This document shows positions 7,682 through 15,067 of a DNA stretch of 64,000 nucleotides, one piece after another. Made by a program: the position numbers and the translations under genes. Every line of letters starts with the position of its first letter. The first letter of the stretch is position 1. Origin of the DNA: Stutzerimonas stutzeri (GTDB taxonomy: Bacteria; Pseudomonadota; Gammaproteobacteria; Pseudomonadales; Pseudomonadaceae). The stretch is taken from the NCBI RefSeq assembly GCF_024448935.1, contig NZ_JAMOIE010000008.1:22826-86825 (forward strand), given 5' to 3'. The notes beneath the pieces were generated by a model. It worked only from the letters and a program-made list of their open reading frames with translations. It was not told the DNA's origin and searched no databases.

Positions 7682-8008
7682 CTACATAGCGCATCTGCTC
7701 CCATGCAAGGCGGATTCGACAGCCTCCTCGACGCTTTCGCCATCCAGCACAAATCGCCAGACATCATCGAGCCGCCCATTCGCTTCCAGATCTCGCCATA
7801 CGTCGCCATCGATCACATGACCGATACCGGTACGCCCTTCGATCGTCGGCACAACTCCAACCTTCTCCGTCGGCGAGTCGGAGGGACTTTCCGGCTGCCA
7901 CTCTGGCGCTGTGGACACCAACTCGCCTTGCTCGTTAATCGAAACCTTGAACGTGCCGGCATTCCCATCGCGACAAAGGACCATTGCGCTGATGTAGTTC
8001 TGGTTCAT
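7682..8008 (-). CDS. Hypothetical acidic protein (108 aa)
   Basis: ATG at 8008 with GGGAGGGG six bases upstream; the upstream GTG in frame lies within that ribosome-binding site and is rejected. The protein begins MNQNYISAMVLCRDGNAGTF and has an acidic C-terminal helix (VEEAVESALHG). No signal peptide or membrane segment. It follows the 66-residue protein by 12 bases. No family recognised. Confidence 0.5.
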   Translation of the reverse strand: MNQNYISAMVLCRDGNAGTFKVSINEQGELVSTAPEWQPESPSDSPTEKVGVVPTIEGRTGIGHVIDGDVWRDLEANGRLDDVWRFVLDGESVEEAVESALHGSRCAM

Positions 8009-8020
8009 CGCCCCTCCCAC

Positions 8021-8221
8021 TCAATCGGTCGTAACCACGATCTTGACTGCCTTCGTCGGCATCCCCCACCTGGCGGCCAGCTGGATCGCCTCTCGACGCG
8101 ATACCGGCCCATGGCAGTCACCCCAGCCGCGACCATGGGCGGCATACCAGCCATCCGGGTTTCTGCATACGCCGGCCTTGCCCCGCGCTGCACGCTGTTT
8201 AAGTACCCGTAAACGATTCAT
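8021..8221 (-). CDS. Small basic protein (66 aa)
   Basis: A strong ribosome-binding site (AAGGAGG, five bases before the ATG) supports this short gene. The product is Arg/Lys rich with a WYAAHGRGWGDCHGP stretch followed by a short helix REAIQLAARWG. It may bind nucleic acid, but nothing diagnostic is visible. Upstream lies a 234-base gap (8222-8455) in which I see no gene with a usable start. Confidence 0.5.
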   Translation of the reverse strand: MNRLRVLKQRAARGKAGVCRNPDGWYAAHGRGWGDCHGPVSRREAIQLAARWGMPTKAVKIVVTTD

Positions 8222-8455
8222 CCGACCTCCTTACCAACTTGTTCGGCCACAACCACCCTCTACGCCATCGACCGCCCCTTCAGTGCTCGAAAATGACTTT
8301 GTGGCCCAGAGAGGGCCCTACGAGCGTCAAAGGACGTTCGACCTCTACATGCCCTGTCTGGCGTCCAAATTGGCCTTTGGGTTTTCGATCACAACACTCA
8401 ACATCAACATTCAGCGCGCCCAAAATAATCTGATGGCCACCCTACCCTTTGCGAC

Positions 8456-9862
8456 CTAGATCGGCGAGGGCCTCAACGAGTCCGCCTCGTGCTGTCGAAC
8501 TATTTCCTGAGTAAGCCCGCTGGATTGAGCATTCAGCATGTCCAGATACCCTTCCGCCCCCAGACCTTGATCGCCTGGCAACTGAAAGACGGGCTGACGT
8601 CCGTGAGCCGTGATTTCGTCGACCAAAGCCATTCTGGCAACTTGCTGAGCAGTGGCGTGCTCCCCAACGAGATCGAGCAGCGCCTTGTACATCTCGGAAG
8701 ACCGCAGCTTCTCTTCAGCGAGAATGTGCGGATGACGCAGATCGTTCTGCAGGAGTACATCGACCAGGCGTGAAGCCCGACCATCGACATCCAGGGCAGG
8801 TCGGCTCTCACCAGAAAGGACCAGTGCCGGCAACAACTTCATAGCCTCGTCAGCCCATGTCGCCGGCCGGCGCTGAATCCGCTCGTAGAGCTCAGCCTTC
8901 TCGGCAACTTCGCTCACAAAGGCATGCCGCAGCTGCCTGTTAGAAAGGGGATCCAACGTCTCGAAAATTTGCTCAACGGCGTCATACAGTTCGGCGACGT
9001 GCATGCCGCGATAGCTACTTGCGTCCAGCCGCTGAAGGACAATCCCGAGCATGTGCTCCGTCGCATGCTCGGGATCCGCCAACGAAGCCCCGCGGAAGGC
9101 CCCCAGCGACGCCGCTGCGTTGACGAAGGAGCCATCCTTGCTCGCATGCGCGAGCGCTACAGCGAGGTCGGCCTTGAGCTCGCGAAGCGCAGTGCCATAT
9201 AACTTTCCGGCTACCCCAAACTCAGCAATGGCACGACGCCGCAGGTCATCACCACTCACATCGCGGCAATGCTGCAGCTCGTGGACCGTCGCAAAAAACA
9301 ATTTTTCCTCTGCCGACTGAAGGACCCGAGGCCCACCATTGATCGCGTCATCCACATATTTGAGACCGGAATCGCTGATAGCCATATCGGCGCCGACGCC
9401 TTCAAGACCGCCAACAAAGCAAAGAGTCTCTCGCTCACTCCAGAGGTACTTCTTCTCCGACAATTTGATGGCGAACTGGCGGTCCCCACCTCGCTCTGCT
9501 GCCAACCAGAAACGGCTCTGCGGATCCAGAAGGTCTGGGGAACCTCGCATCAGAAAAGCGGGGGCCTGGCTGACGAACTGCATGAAATCAGCCGATGATG
9601 TCGACACGATTCGGATAGAAGTAGAGCCCGGAGCCGCCAGATTCTGAAGCTCCTGGGAAATGGAGTCCTGCCCCAGATGAGCCAGGCCCGAGAGACCCGC
9701 CTGGCGGCCATCTGCAGCGCTCACCGGCGCTGCCAAACACAATGACGCCAGGACGCCGGCAGCAATCGTTCTGAGCAGTGTCTTCGCCCCAGGCGTAGAA
9801 CCCTCTTTCGAGTGCACAACAGTCGTCCCGGACATCAGAAAATCGGTAACTCCGCTACCCAT
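8456..9862 (-). CDS. Exported HExxH zinc metallopeptidase-like protein
   Basis: A 468-residue protein with a signal-like segment (about 28-49, ending APVSAA). It has a canonical zincin motif HELQH at 194-198 and, 30 residues later, E228-x3-D232 in RELKADL, the gluzincin arrangement for the third zinc ligand. This predicts an exported zinc peptidase acting in the periplasm or outside; the substrate is unknown. The helical C-terminal half matches nothing I know. ATG at 9862 overlaps the previous stop as ATGGGTAG, with GGAGGA upstream. It is the third gene of an EAL-led operon. Confidence 0.6.
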   Translation of the reverse strand: MGSGVTDFLMSGTTVVHSKEGSTPGAKTLLRTIAAGVLASLCLAAPVSAADGRQAGLSGLAHLGQDSISQELQNLAAPGSTSIRIVSTSSADFMQFVSQAPAFLMRGSPDLLDPQSRFWLAAERGGDRQFAIKLSEKKYLWSERETLCFVGGLEGVGADMAISDSGLKYVDDAINGGPRVLQSAEEKLFFATVHELQHCRDVSGDDLRRRAIAEFGVAGKLYGTALRELKADLAVALAHASKDGSFVNAAASLGAFRGASLADPEHATEHMLGIVLQRLDASSYRGMHVAELYDAVEQIFETLDPLSNRQLRHAFVSEVAEKAELYERIQRRPATWADEAMKLLPALVLSGESRPALDVDGRASRLVDVLLQNDLRHPHILAEEKLRSSEMYKALLDLVGEHATAQQVARMALVDEITAHGRQPVFQLPGDQGLGAEGYLDMLNAQSSGLTQEIVRQHEADSLRPSPI

Positions 9863-10172
9863 GCAGTCCTCCGGACAACGGAACATGCCGGACCTCGGTC
9901 ACTCCGGGCCGCGGCTGGAAAAGCACGTGAAGACCCGCCGCCTCGATAATCTCAAGGCATTGACTCTCCACGGCCGGCAGGACGATATCACCGGCCTCGC
10001 TCTTGATCCGGACATCACGTCGAACGTCGAGAGGCCTCGACACCACCTGCACAACGGCATCGTGGAACGGCCAATCGGACGCAAGCCAGAGTAAGGCGCA
10101 AGACTGCACGCCATCGAGCTCACCTCGGTGCAAGAGGTATTCGTCGAGCACAACCGGCAGAGCGGATGTCAT
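9855..10172 (-). CDS. Hypothetical protein (105 aa)
   Basis: A compact protein beginning MTSALPVVLDEYLLHRGELD, with alternating hydrophobic strands and no export signal. Its ATG overlaps the stop codon of the EAL-domain gene as ATGA, and its own stop overlaps the start of the HExxH protein. This tight coupling suggests a three-gene unit. No family recognised. Confidence 0.5.
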   Translation of the reverse strand: MTSALPVVLDEYLLHRGELDGVQSCALLWLASDWPFHDAVVQVVSRPLDVRRDVRIKSEAGDIVLPAVESQCLEIIEAAGLHVLFQPRPGVTEVRHVPLSGGLHG

Positions 10173-10882
10173 AGCCCGATCCTCGCAACACCGAGAGCGA
10201 GCTGCCGGCTTTCCTGCAGATCGGGCAGCTCTTCCAGGATGGGGCCTACATGAAACCCCTGGACGAGCCCCACGCGCAGCTCCCTCAGCCGGGCGAGCTT
10301 TTCTTCGGAGTCGACATGCTCGGCGATCAACTCACCGCCGAACGAGCGCGCAAGATCCCGGATAGGCAGGATCTCTCCGCTGCTGCAGAGCCTTGCAACC
10401 AAGTCGCCACTCAGCTTCAGGTATTCCGGTTGGATTTCGCGCACGAGCGGCGCGGTAAAGTAACCATCGCCGAAGTCGTCGATGGCCACCTTCGCGTTCA
10501 ATAGGCGAACCGCCGCGACGAACTGCTGGATCCTCGGCATGTCGTTGATCTGCGCAGTTTCGGTGATCTCGAAAACGACCTGGTGTGCCAGATCCATATT
10601 CTTGAACACCAGCGAAAGCAGCTCGTTACAGGATTCTTCTATCGTCAACACGGACACGTTAACAGCGACGCGCACATATGGCCGATCGCGCAGTAAACGG
10701 AAAACATGCCGCAGCACTTCGAAGTCGATGAGGTCGATGAAACCGAATTCCTCGCCCAGCTGCAGTAGTTTTACATGCCCGGAACGGACCCCCCTCGTTC
10801 TGGCAAGGGCTTCGTAATGCGAGACAGCACCTGTCCGAGCGTCCACGATCGGCTGGAACACCGGGCTTACTACTTTCCGCAT
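10169..10882 (-). CDS. Stand-alone EAL-domain c-di-GMP phosphodiesterase
   Basis: A 237-residue protein that is essentially one EAL domain with no sensor or membrane part. Expected residues are present: EAL at 24-26, Asn75 in NVS, the ExTE-type FEITETA (Glu105), DDFG at 135-138, Lys156, Glu188 in IAEH and Gln208 in QGF. The usual KIDRSF is KLSGDL here, so activity may be altered. EAL enzymes hydrolyse cyclic di-GMP to pGpG and shift cells from sessile to motile behaviour. GAGGGGGG precedes the ATG. A plasmid copy could change host attachment around mating (inference). Confidence 0.85.
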   Translation of the reverse strand: MRKVVSPVFQPIVDARTGAVSHYEALARTRGVRSGHVKLLQLGEEFGFIDLIDFEVLRHVFRLLRDRPYVRVAVNVSVLTIEESCNELLSLVFKNMDLAHQVVFEITETAQINDMPRIQQFVAAVRLLNAKVAIDDFGDGYFTAPLVREIQPEYLKLSGDLVARLCSSGEILPIRDLARSFGGELIAEHVDSEEKLARLRELRVGLVQGFHVGPILEELPDLQESRQLALGVARIGL

Positions 10883-10909
10883 TCGTCCCCCCTCGCCTAT
10901 TGGCAGTTC

Positions 10910-11425
10910 TTACAGCTCTTTGGATGCCCAATTGATCGGTGCATCAGTGATCGCCTCGATCGAGTTCAGGTGAACCCACAAAGCACGCTTCGCATAGACA
11001 CGCGCCTCGCCGGCGATCCGCTTCAGCTCGGCCGAGTTCAGAGGAGCGATACCCTGGTGAATGGCGTTACGGAGAGCGACCACTAGTTCCAGGTGGCTGT
11101 AACTATCCGCAGCTCCGCCGAAGGCTTGATGCACGGCGCGAAATAGATCCGCGTTATCACGAGTGATCGAATCCAGGTCTCCCAGATCAACAGGGCGGGA
11201 GCTGTCCTGGATCGGCACATAACCGGTTCCGTCGACGTTGAGGTAGGCGACGGAAAACTCTTTGCCATGCGCGGTCACCGACTGAGCCTGGACCACTTTG
11301 CGGCCGAGGCCGTTCGCCTCGAACGCGATATCGTCCAGCTCAACATAGTGGCCGGCGGGGAACTGAACGGCCGACTGGATGACGACCTGCGGATAGGTGA
11401 ATTGGGTATTCAGAGCAACAGTCAT
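10910..11425 (-). CDS. Hypothetical protein (171 aa)
   Basis: Begins MTVALNTQFTYPQVVIQSAV; the first 75 residues look beta-rich and the rest helical. No export signal. AGAGG lies eight bases before the ATG. It is separated from the upstream gene by an AT-rich gap with a TTGACA hexamer, so it probably starts its own transcript that continues into the EAL operon 27 bases downstream. No family recognised. Confidence 0.55.
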   Translation of the reverse strand: MTVALNTQFTYPQVVIQSAVQFPAGHYVELDDIAFEANGLGRKVVQAQSVTAHGKEFSVAYLNVDGTGYVPIQDSSRPVDLGDLDSITRDNADLFRAVHQAFGGAADSYSHLELVVALRNAIHQGIAPLNSAELKRIAGEARVYAKRALWVHLNSIEAITDAPINWASKEL

Positions 11426-11454
11426 GGCGATACCTCTATCTGAATTGGCAAATG

Positions 11455-11484
11455 TTATTTTCTGTTATTATTGCGTATTGTCAA
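11455..11484 (-). promoter_or_regulatory. Possible promoter with TTGACA
   Basis: TTGACA reads leftward from 11484 to 11479, overlapping the stop codon of the upstream gene, in an otherwise AT-rich 55-base gap. No good -10 lies at 16-18 bases; the best AT-rich hexamers are AAAATA at 17 and TAACAT at 21. The AT-richness and perfect -35 hexamer are the only support. Confidence 0.35.
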
Positions 11485-12164
11485 CGGACTTTCAGGCTAT
11501 TCCCGCCCTCTTCCAGCTCGTTGCTCATACGCTGAACTCCCGCCAACATTTGCGCCTCGGACAGCAGCGAATTCGCAAACTGGTCTTCCTGCAGCTCAAC
11601 CAGGCCGTCACGCATTTCTCTACGCAGTTCACGACTGACCTGAGCGGCCGCCCCGGTTTGCACCCGAGAAAGGCGCTCCAGGGTTTCGTTGATAGCATTC
11701 AGTCCACCGGCCACCTTGTGCGCCAGGGCGTTCAGGCTGGGATCCCGAGCACGCAGTTCACGGATGCTCTCGGCGCCGGCGTTCAGCTCGTTCACCGCCC
11801 GCCCATGGACCAGGTAGTCCTGCACCTGCTGCAAATGGCGCCGGATCTCCAGGTGGTAGAAGTTCTTCGCCGACTCGACATAGAGCGGCAAACTGAAGCC
11901 TTGGCCGTTGGCCGCCCGATTGCGGTATTCCAGATTCAGTCGCTCGGCGAAAAAATCCTGCCGCTCTTGCTTCGCAATGGCTGCGGGCAGGCCCGCGACT
12001 TCCTGGCGTCTCATCATCTGTTCCAGCTGCTCCCGGTACAGGTAAATCACGTCGGCAGCGATGCTGTCTTGGATCCGCACCAACACGTTGCGGTCCAGCC
12101 CATTCGGTACGGCTGCGACAGCACGCAACTCGTCAATCACCAGATCTCTCACGCCGATCATCAT
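11481..12164 (-). CDS. Helical hypothetical protein (227 aa)
   Basis: Almost entirely helical by composition, with long Glu/Arg/Leu-rich stretches (about residues 75-215) suggesting coiled coil and few prolines. No export signal or metal motif. It follows topoisomerase III by nine bases with GGGGCAGAG before the ATG, so the two are probably co-transcribed. It could be a structural or accessory DNA-processing factor, but there is no direct evidence. Confidence 0.55.
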   Translation of the reverse strand: MMIGVRDLVIDELRAVAAVPNGLDRNVLVRIQDSIAADVIYLYREQLEQMMRRQEVAGLPAAIAKQERQDFFAERLNLEYRNRAANGQGFSLPLYVESAKNFYHLEIRRHLQQVQDYLVHGRAVNELNAGAESIRELRARDPSLNALAHKVAGGLNAINETLERLSRVQTGAAAQVSRELRREMRDGLVELQEDQFANSLLSEAQMLAGVQRMSNELEEGGNSLKVR

Positions 12165-12173
12165 CTCTGCCCC

Positions 12174-14321
12174 TTATGCGGCTACTTGTTCGGTGTACTT
12201 GCAACCCGACCGGAAGCCCTCGCAGCCGATAAACGGCCCATTGCCTCCCATTCGTTTCATCAATTGGCTGCCGCATTGCGGACAGGCCTTGCCGACCGGC
12301 TCCGGTGCGACACGAGGGCCCGAGCTTCCACCTTTGCCTGCCCCCGCTTTCGCCGGCCCCGTGTAGGGGATATTCAGGGGTTTGGAGCGGATCTCCGCGA
12401 TCACCTTGGTAATCCACGAGCGCTGCATCGCCTCAAATCGATCGATGGTGCTTCTGCCCGCCTCGATCTCGCGCATCGCCGTTTCCCACAACGCGGTCAT
12501 GTCCGGTTTCGCGATCTCGGCAGGCAGCGCCTGGATCAGCGCCCTGCCGGCTTGAGTCGAGATGATGAATTCTTCCTTCTGCTTACCCTTCGGCTTCACG
12601 AACTCCACCTGGGCCAGGTCGACCAACTTCGGCACGAAGGTATGCCTTGTTGCAGGGGTCCCCAGGCCGCCTGCGGCTTCTTCTTCGCCCGCTTTCCGGT
12701 CATCGATCATCTGCTTGAAGATCGCTTTGATGCGCTCGTCGGTGACGTACTTGTGCACGTTGATCATCGCGTCGAGCAGCGTGGCGTCAGTGAAGTGATC
12801 GGGTGGCGTGGTTTTCTTCGCAGTGATGTCCAGGCCTTCACATAGGGCAGCATCCCCAACAGCCATCGGCGGCAGCACGTCGTTCTCGCCGCTGTCGTCT
12901 TCCCCTTTCTTCTTCGTTTTCATGCCCGGGTAAAGGGCCTTCCAGCCCGGCAGAAGCGGGGTGGTGCCGGAGGTACCGAAGCGCTGCCCCGAGACCTCGA
13001 CCACTACCTCTACCTGGCGGTAGCGATGAAGCGGCATGAACTGCGCCAAATAGCGTCTGCAGATTTCCTCGTAGAGGTCCTGCTCGATCCCCGAAAGGAC
13101 GGAGATATTGGCCCGTCGCGTAGTGGGAATGATCGCGTGGTGGACCGGAGTCTTGGACGTGTTCCAGGCTCGCGACTTGCGAGTTAGATCAATGTCCTGC
13201 AGCGGTGCACCAAATTGCAGGTTATTCGTGACGGCGGCATACACTTCAGGAGCATCAGCATGCTGACTCTCAGGCAGATACTGGCAGTCGGATCGCGGAT
13301 AGGTGGTGAGCTCATGCTTTTCATAGAGGCTCTGCAGGGCCTTCAGCACCGCATCCGACTTGTAGCCGAATTTCTTCGACGCCAGGATTTGCAGCTGGTC
13401 GACAGAGAACGGCAAAGGGGCCGACTCGGTCTTTTCAGTGTCGCTGTATTCGACCACCTTGCCAGTCTTGCCTTGGACCGCAGTGTTCAACTGGTCGGCT
13501 ACTCGCCGATCCAGCAGCCGCCCTCTTTCATCCAGCCCCGCCTGGCTGGGGTACGGTTTCCAGCGCGCACGGAAATCGCCTTTGGTGACCTTGAATCGCG
13601 CCGAAAGCGCGAAATAATCAACGGGAACAAAATTTTCGATCGCCAGGTCACGCTGGACGATCAGCCCCAACAACGCGGTCATCACGCGGCCGTAGGCTAT
13701 GTGCGACCCTTGAAATCCACATTCCTTCGCGTGAAGGGAAATGGCACGACTGAGGTTCATCCCCGCCAGCCAATCAGCCCTTGAGCGCGATCGCGCTGCG
13801 TCACGAAGACCGATGAAGCCGGCGTTGTCGCACTCCCCCTTCAAACCGTTCGCGACAGTCGTCTCATCGAAACCAGAAATGAGCACGCGCCGCACCGGTT
13901 TCCGGTTGCCCAGAAACTCCAGGATCTCGTCGATAAGCAACTGCCCTTCGCGGTCGGGATCCCCGGCATTGACCACCACAGTGGCCTTCGCGACAAAAGA
14001 CTTGATCGTCTTGAACAGATCTTTTTTCTCGGAGTCGAGCGCTATCGACCACCCTGGTAAATCGCTCTGCCCAGGGAAGAGCGGCAGGTGATCCCAACTC
14101 CATTTGAACTTGCCGTTCTTACCCTTCGGGGCGCCTGGGAAAGCAGCTCCGATGTAGTAATCGGGTTCTTCGAGCGCAAAAATGTGCCCCGCAGCCCAGC
14201 AAACCGCCCAACCATTTCCTTCCGCAAAAGTCCCCCCCCTGTTGGTTATTGGCGAGGTCTTTGACAAGACCTGAACCATGGCCTTACCCAGCTTTGGCTT
14301 CTCGGCGACGTAGACTTTCAT
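12174..14321 (-). CDS. topB: DNA topoisomerase III, TopB type
   Basis: A 715-residue type IA topoisomerase that would decatenate and relax DNA by single-strand passage. Seen: TOPRIM start MKVYVAEKPKLG, the acidic DPDREGQ (121-127) for magnesium binding, and the catalytic tyrosine Y341 in LTTYPRSDCQYL. The C-terminal 40 residues carry one zinc-finger-like module (CPQCGSQL, then C and C about 20 residues on) typical of plasmid TopB/TraE-like enzymes. Length is slightly above chromosomal TopB. Plasmid copies are often linked with transfer or replication; here it sits among other helicases. Confidence 0.95.
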   Translation of the reverse strand: MKVYVAEKPKLGKAMVQVLSKTSPITNRGGTFAEGNGWAVCWAAGHIFALEEPDYYIGAAFPGAPKGKNGKFKWSWDHLPLFPGQSDLPGWSIALDSEKKDLFKTIKSFVAKATVVVNAGDPDREGQLLIDEILEFLGNRKPVRRVLISGFDETTVANGLKGECDNAGFIGLRDAARSRSRADWLAGMNLSRAISLHAKECGFQGSHIAYGRVMTALLGLIVQRDLAIENFVPVDYFALSARFKVTKGDFRARWKPYPSQAGLDERGRLLDRRVADQLNTAVQGKTGKVVEYSDTEKTESAPLPFSVDQLQILASKKFGYKSDAVLKALQSLYEKHELTTYPRSDCQYLPESQHADAPEVYAAVTNNLQFGAPLQDIDLTRKSRAWNTSKTPVHHAIIPTTRRANISVLSGIEQDLYEEICRRYLAQFMPLHRYRQVEVVVEVSGQRFGTSGTTPLLPGWKALYPGMKTKKKGEDDSGENDVLPPMAVGDAALCEGLDITAKKTTPPDHFTDATLLDAMINVHKYVTDERIKAIFKQMIDDRKAGEEEAAGGLGTPATRHTFVPKLVDLAQVEFVKPKGKQKEEFIISTQAGRALIQALPAEIAKPDMTALWETAMREIEAGRSTIDRFEAMQRSWITKVIAEIRSKPLNIPYTGPAKAGAGKGGSSGPRVAPEPVGKACPQCGSQLMKRMGGNGPFIGCEGFRSGCKYTEQVAA

Positions 14322-14348
14322 CTCAAGATGCCTCCACTGGCCAATTGC

Positions 14349-14401
14349 GAAACGGTTTCCAAGCCGAGTTCGGAAGGTTTGGTATCATCAAAACGAGTTC
14401 G
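14349..14401 (+). promoter_or_regulatory. Operator-like repeats before a small plus-strand gene
   Basis: In the gap between the divergent topB and 14419 genes, an 11-base palindrome GAAACGGTTTC (14349-14359) is followed by two direct copies of CGAGTTCG at 14365-14372 and 14394-14401. A TATCAT hexamer lies between the direct repeats. This suggests a promoter controlled by a DNA-binding protein, perhaps the 92-residue product itself. Confidence 0.4.
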
Positions 14402-14418
14402 AAAAAGGAGTCCATCAG

Positions 14419-14697
14419 ATGGACAAACAACTGAAAGACTTGGTGAAAAAAGCCGGCACCTTCGCTCGGGAAAAAAACGGGGGCCTTTCTCACCGAATCC
14501 GCACCAAACTTGACGAGATCAAGCCCGCCATTGCGGTGCTTGCTCAGGAGCGTCTCACCCCCAGCGATATCCGCGAGTTCATTCAGAAGGAAACTGGCAT
14601 GAAGATCGGGATCCAGAACCTTCGCCGGTACCTGAAGGACAGCTTGAACTACCCCCCGAATGGATCCGGCGGCAAAGATTCGGCCGCGGGAGAGTGA
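14419..14697 (+). CDS. Small putative DNA-binding protein (92 aa)
   Basis: A lone plus-strand gene inside the minus-strand arm, with AAAAAGGAG nine bases before the ATG. The basic N-terminus (KQLKDLVKKAG) and the segment LTPSDIREFIQKETG with IGIQNLRRYLKD resemble a helix-turn-helix with a recognition helix near residues 62-76. A role as a local regulator is likely but not shown. The C-terminus is short, flexible and Gly/Ser rich. It converges with the gene at 14714. Confidence 0.55.
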   Translation: MDKQLKDLVKKAGTFAREKNGGLSHRIRTKLDEIKPAIAVLAQERLTPSDIREFIQKETGMKIGIQNLRRYLKDSLNYPPNGSGGKDSAAGE

Positions 14698-14713
14698 TAC
14701 CAGGGCAATGCTT

Positions 14714-15058
14714 CTACGCGCTTGCATCATCACCCCCTAGCACCCTCATACCCTGCATGGCCAACAGCAGATCGGCCATCACTTCGCCACCCTCACCGGC
14801 GGGCACCAAAAGCTCACCGGAGCTTTCCGAAAACTCGACCTGCATTACCGGCTCACGGATGACGCCGGCCTCGGCCTTTTTCCACTCGGATACCGAAAAT
14901 CGGATCCGGTGCTCGTCATCACCCTCAATCCACTCAACTGCGGCATCTGCCCCAGTGCTTTGATCAGCGCTAACAAACCCGAGCTGCACATAAGGCAGCT
15001 CGCGGCCGATACCCGATGGCATTTCCATGCGGGAGCAGAATTTCTCGAATGGCGTCAT
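14714..15058 (-). CDS. Hypothetical acidic protein (114 aa)
   Basis: An acidic protein beginning MTPFEKFCSRMEMPSGIGRE. The spacing of strands suggests a compact alpha/beta fold, and no membrane or export signal is seen. It follows the giant methylase-helicase by nine bases and likely shares its transcript, ending in a convergent junction with the 14419 gene. No family recognised. Confidence 0.5.
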   Translation of the reverse strand: MTPFEKFCSRMEMPSGIGRELPYVQLGFVSADQSTGADAAVEWIEGDDEHRIRFSVSEWKKAEAGVIREPVMQVEFSESSGELLVPAGEGGEVMADLLLAMQGMRVLGGDDASA

Positions 15059-15067
15059 GCAGCCTCC

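Noticed and set aside
8222..8455. Possible small minus-strand gene in the 234-base gap
   Set aside because: About 50 open codons with a plausible protein-like composition but no ATG or GTG start and no ribosome-binding site at the TTG.
11397..12845. A 482-codon plus-strand open frame
   Set aside because: It crosses the ends of the 11481 gene and topB in antisense and shows no domain or start signal.
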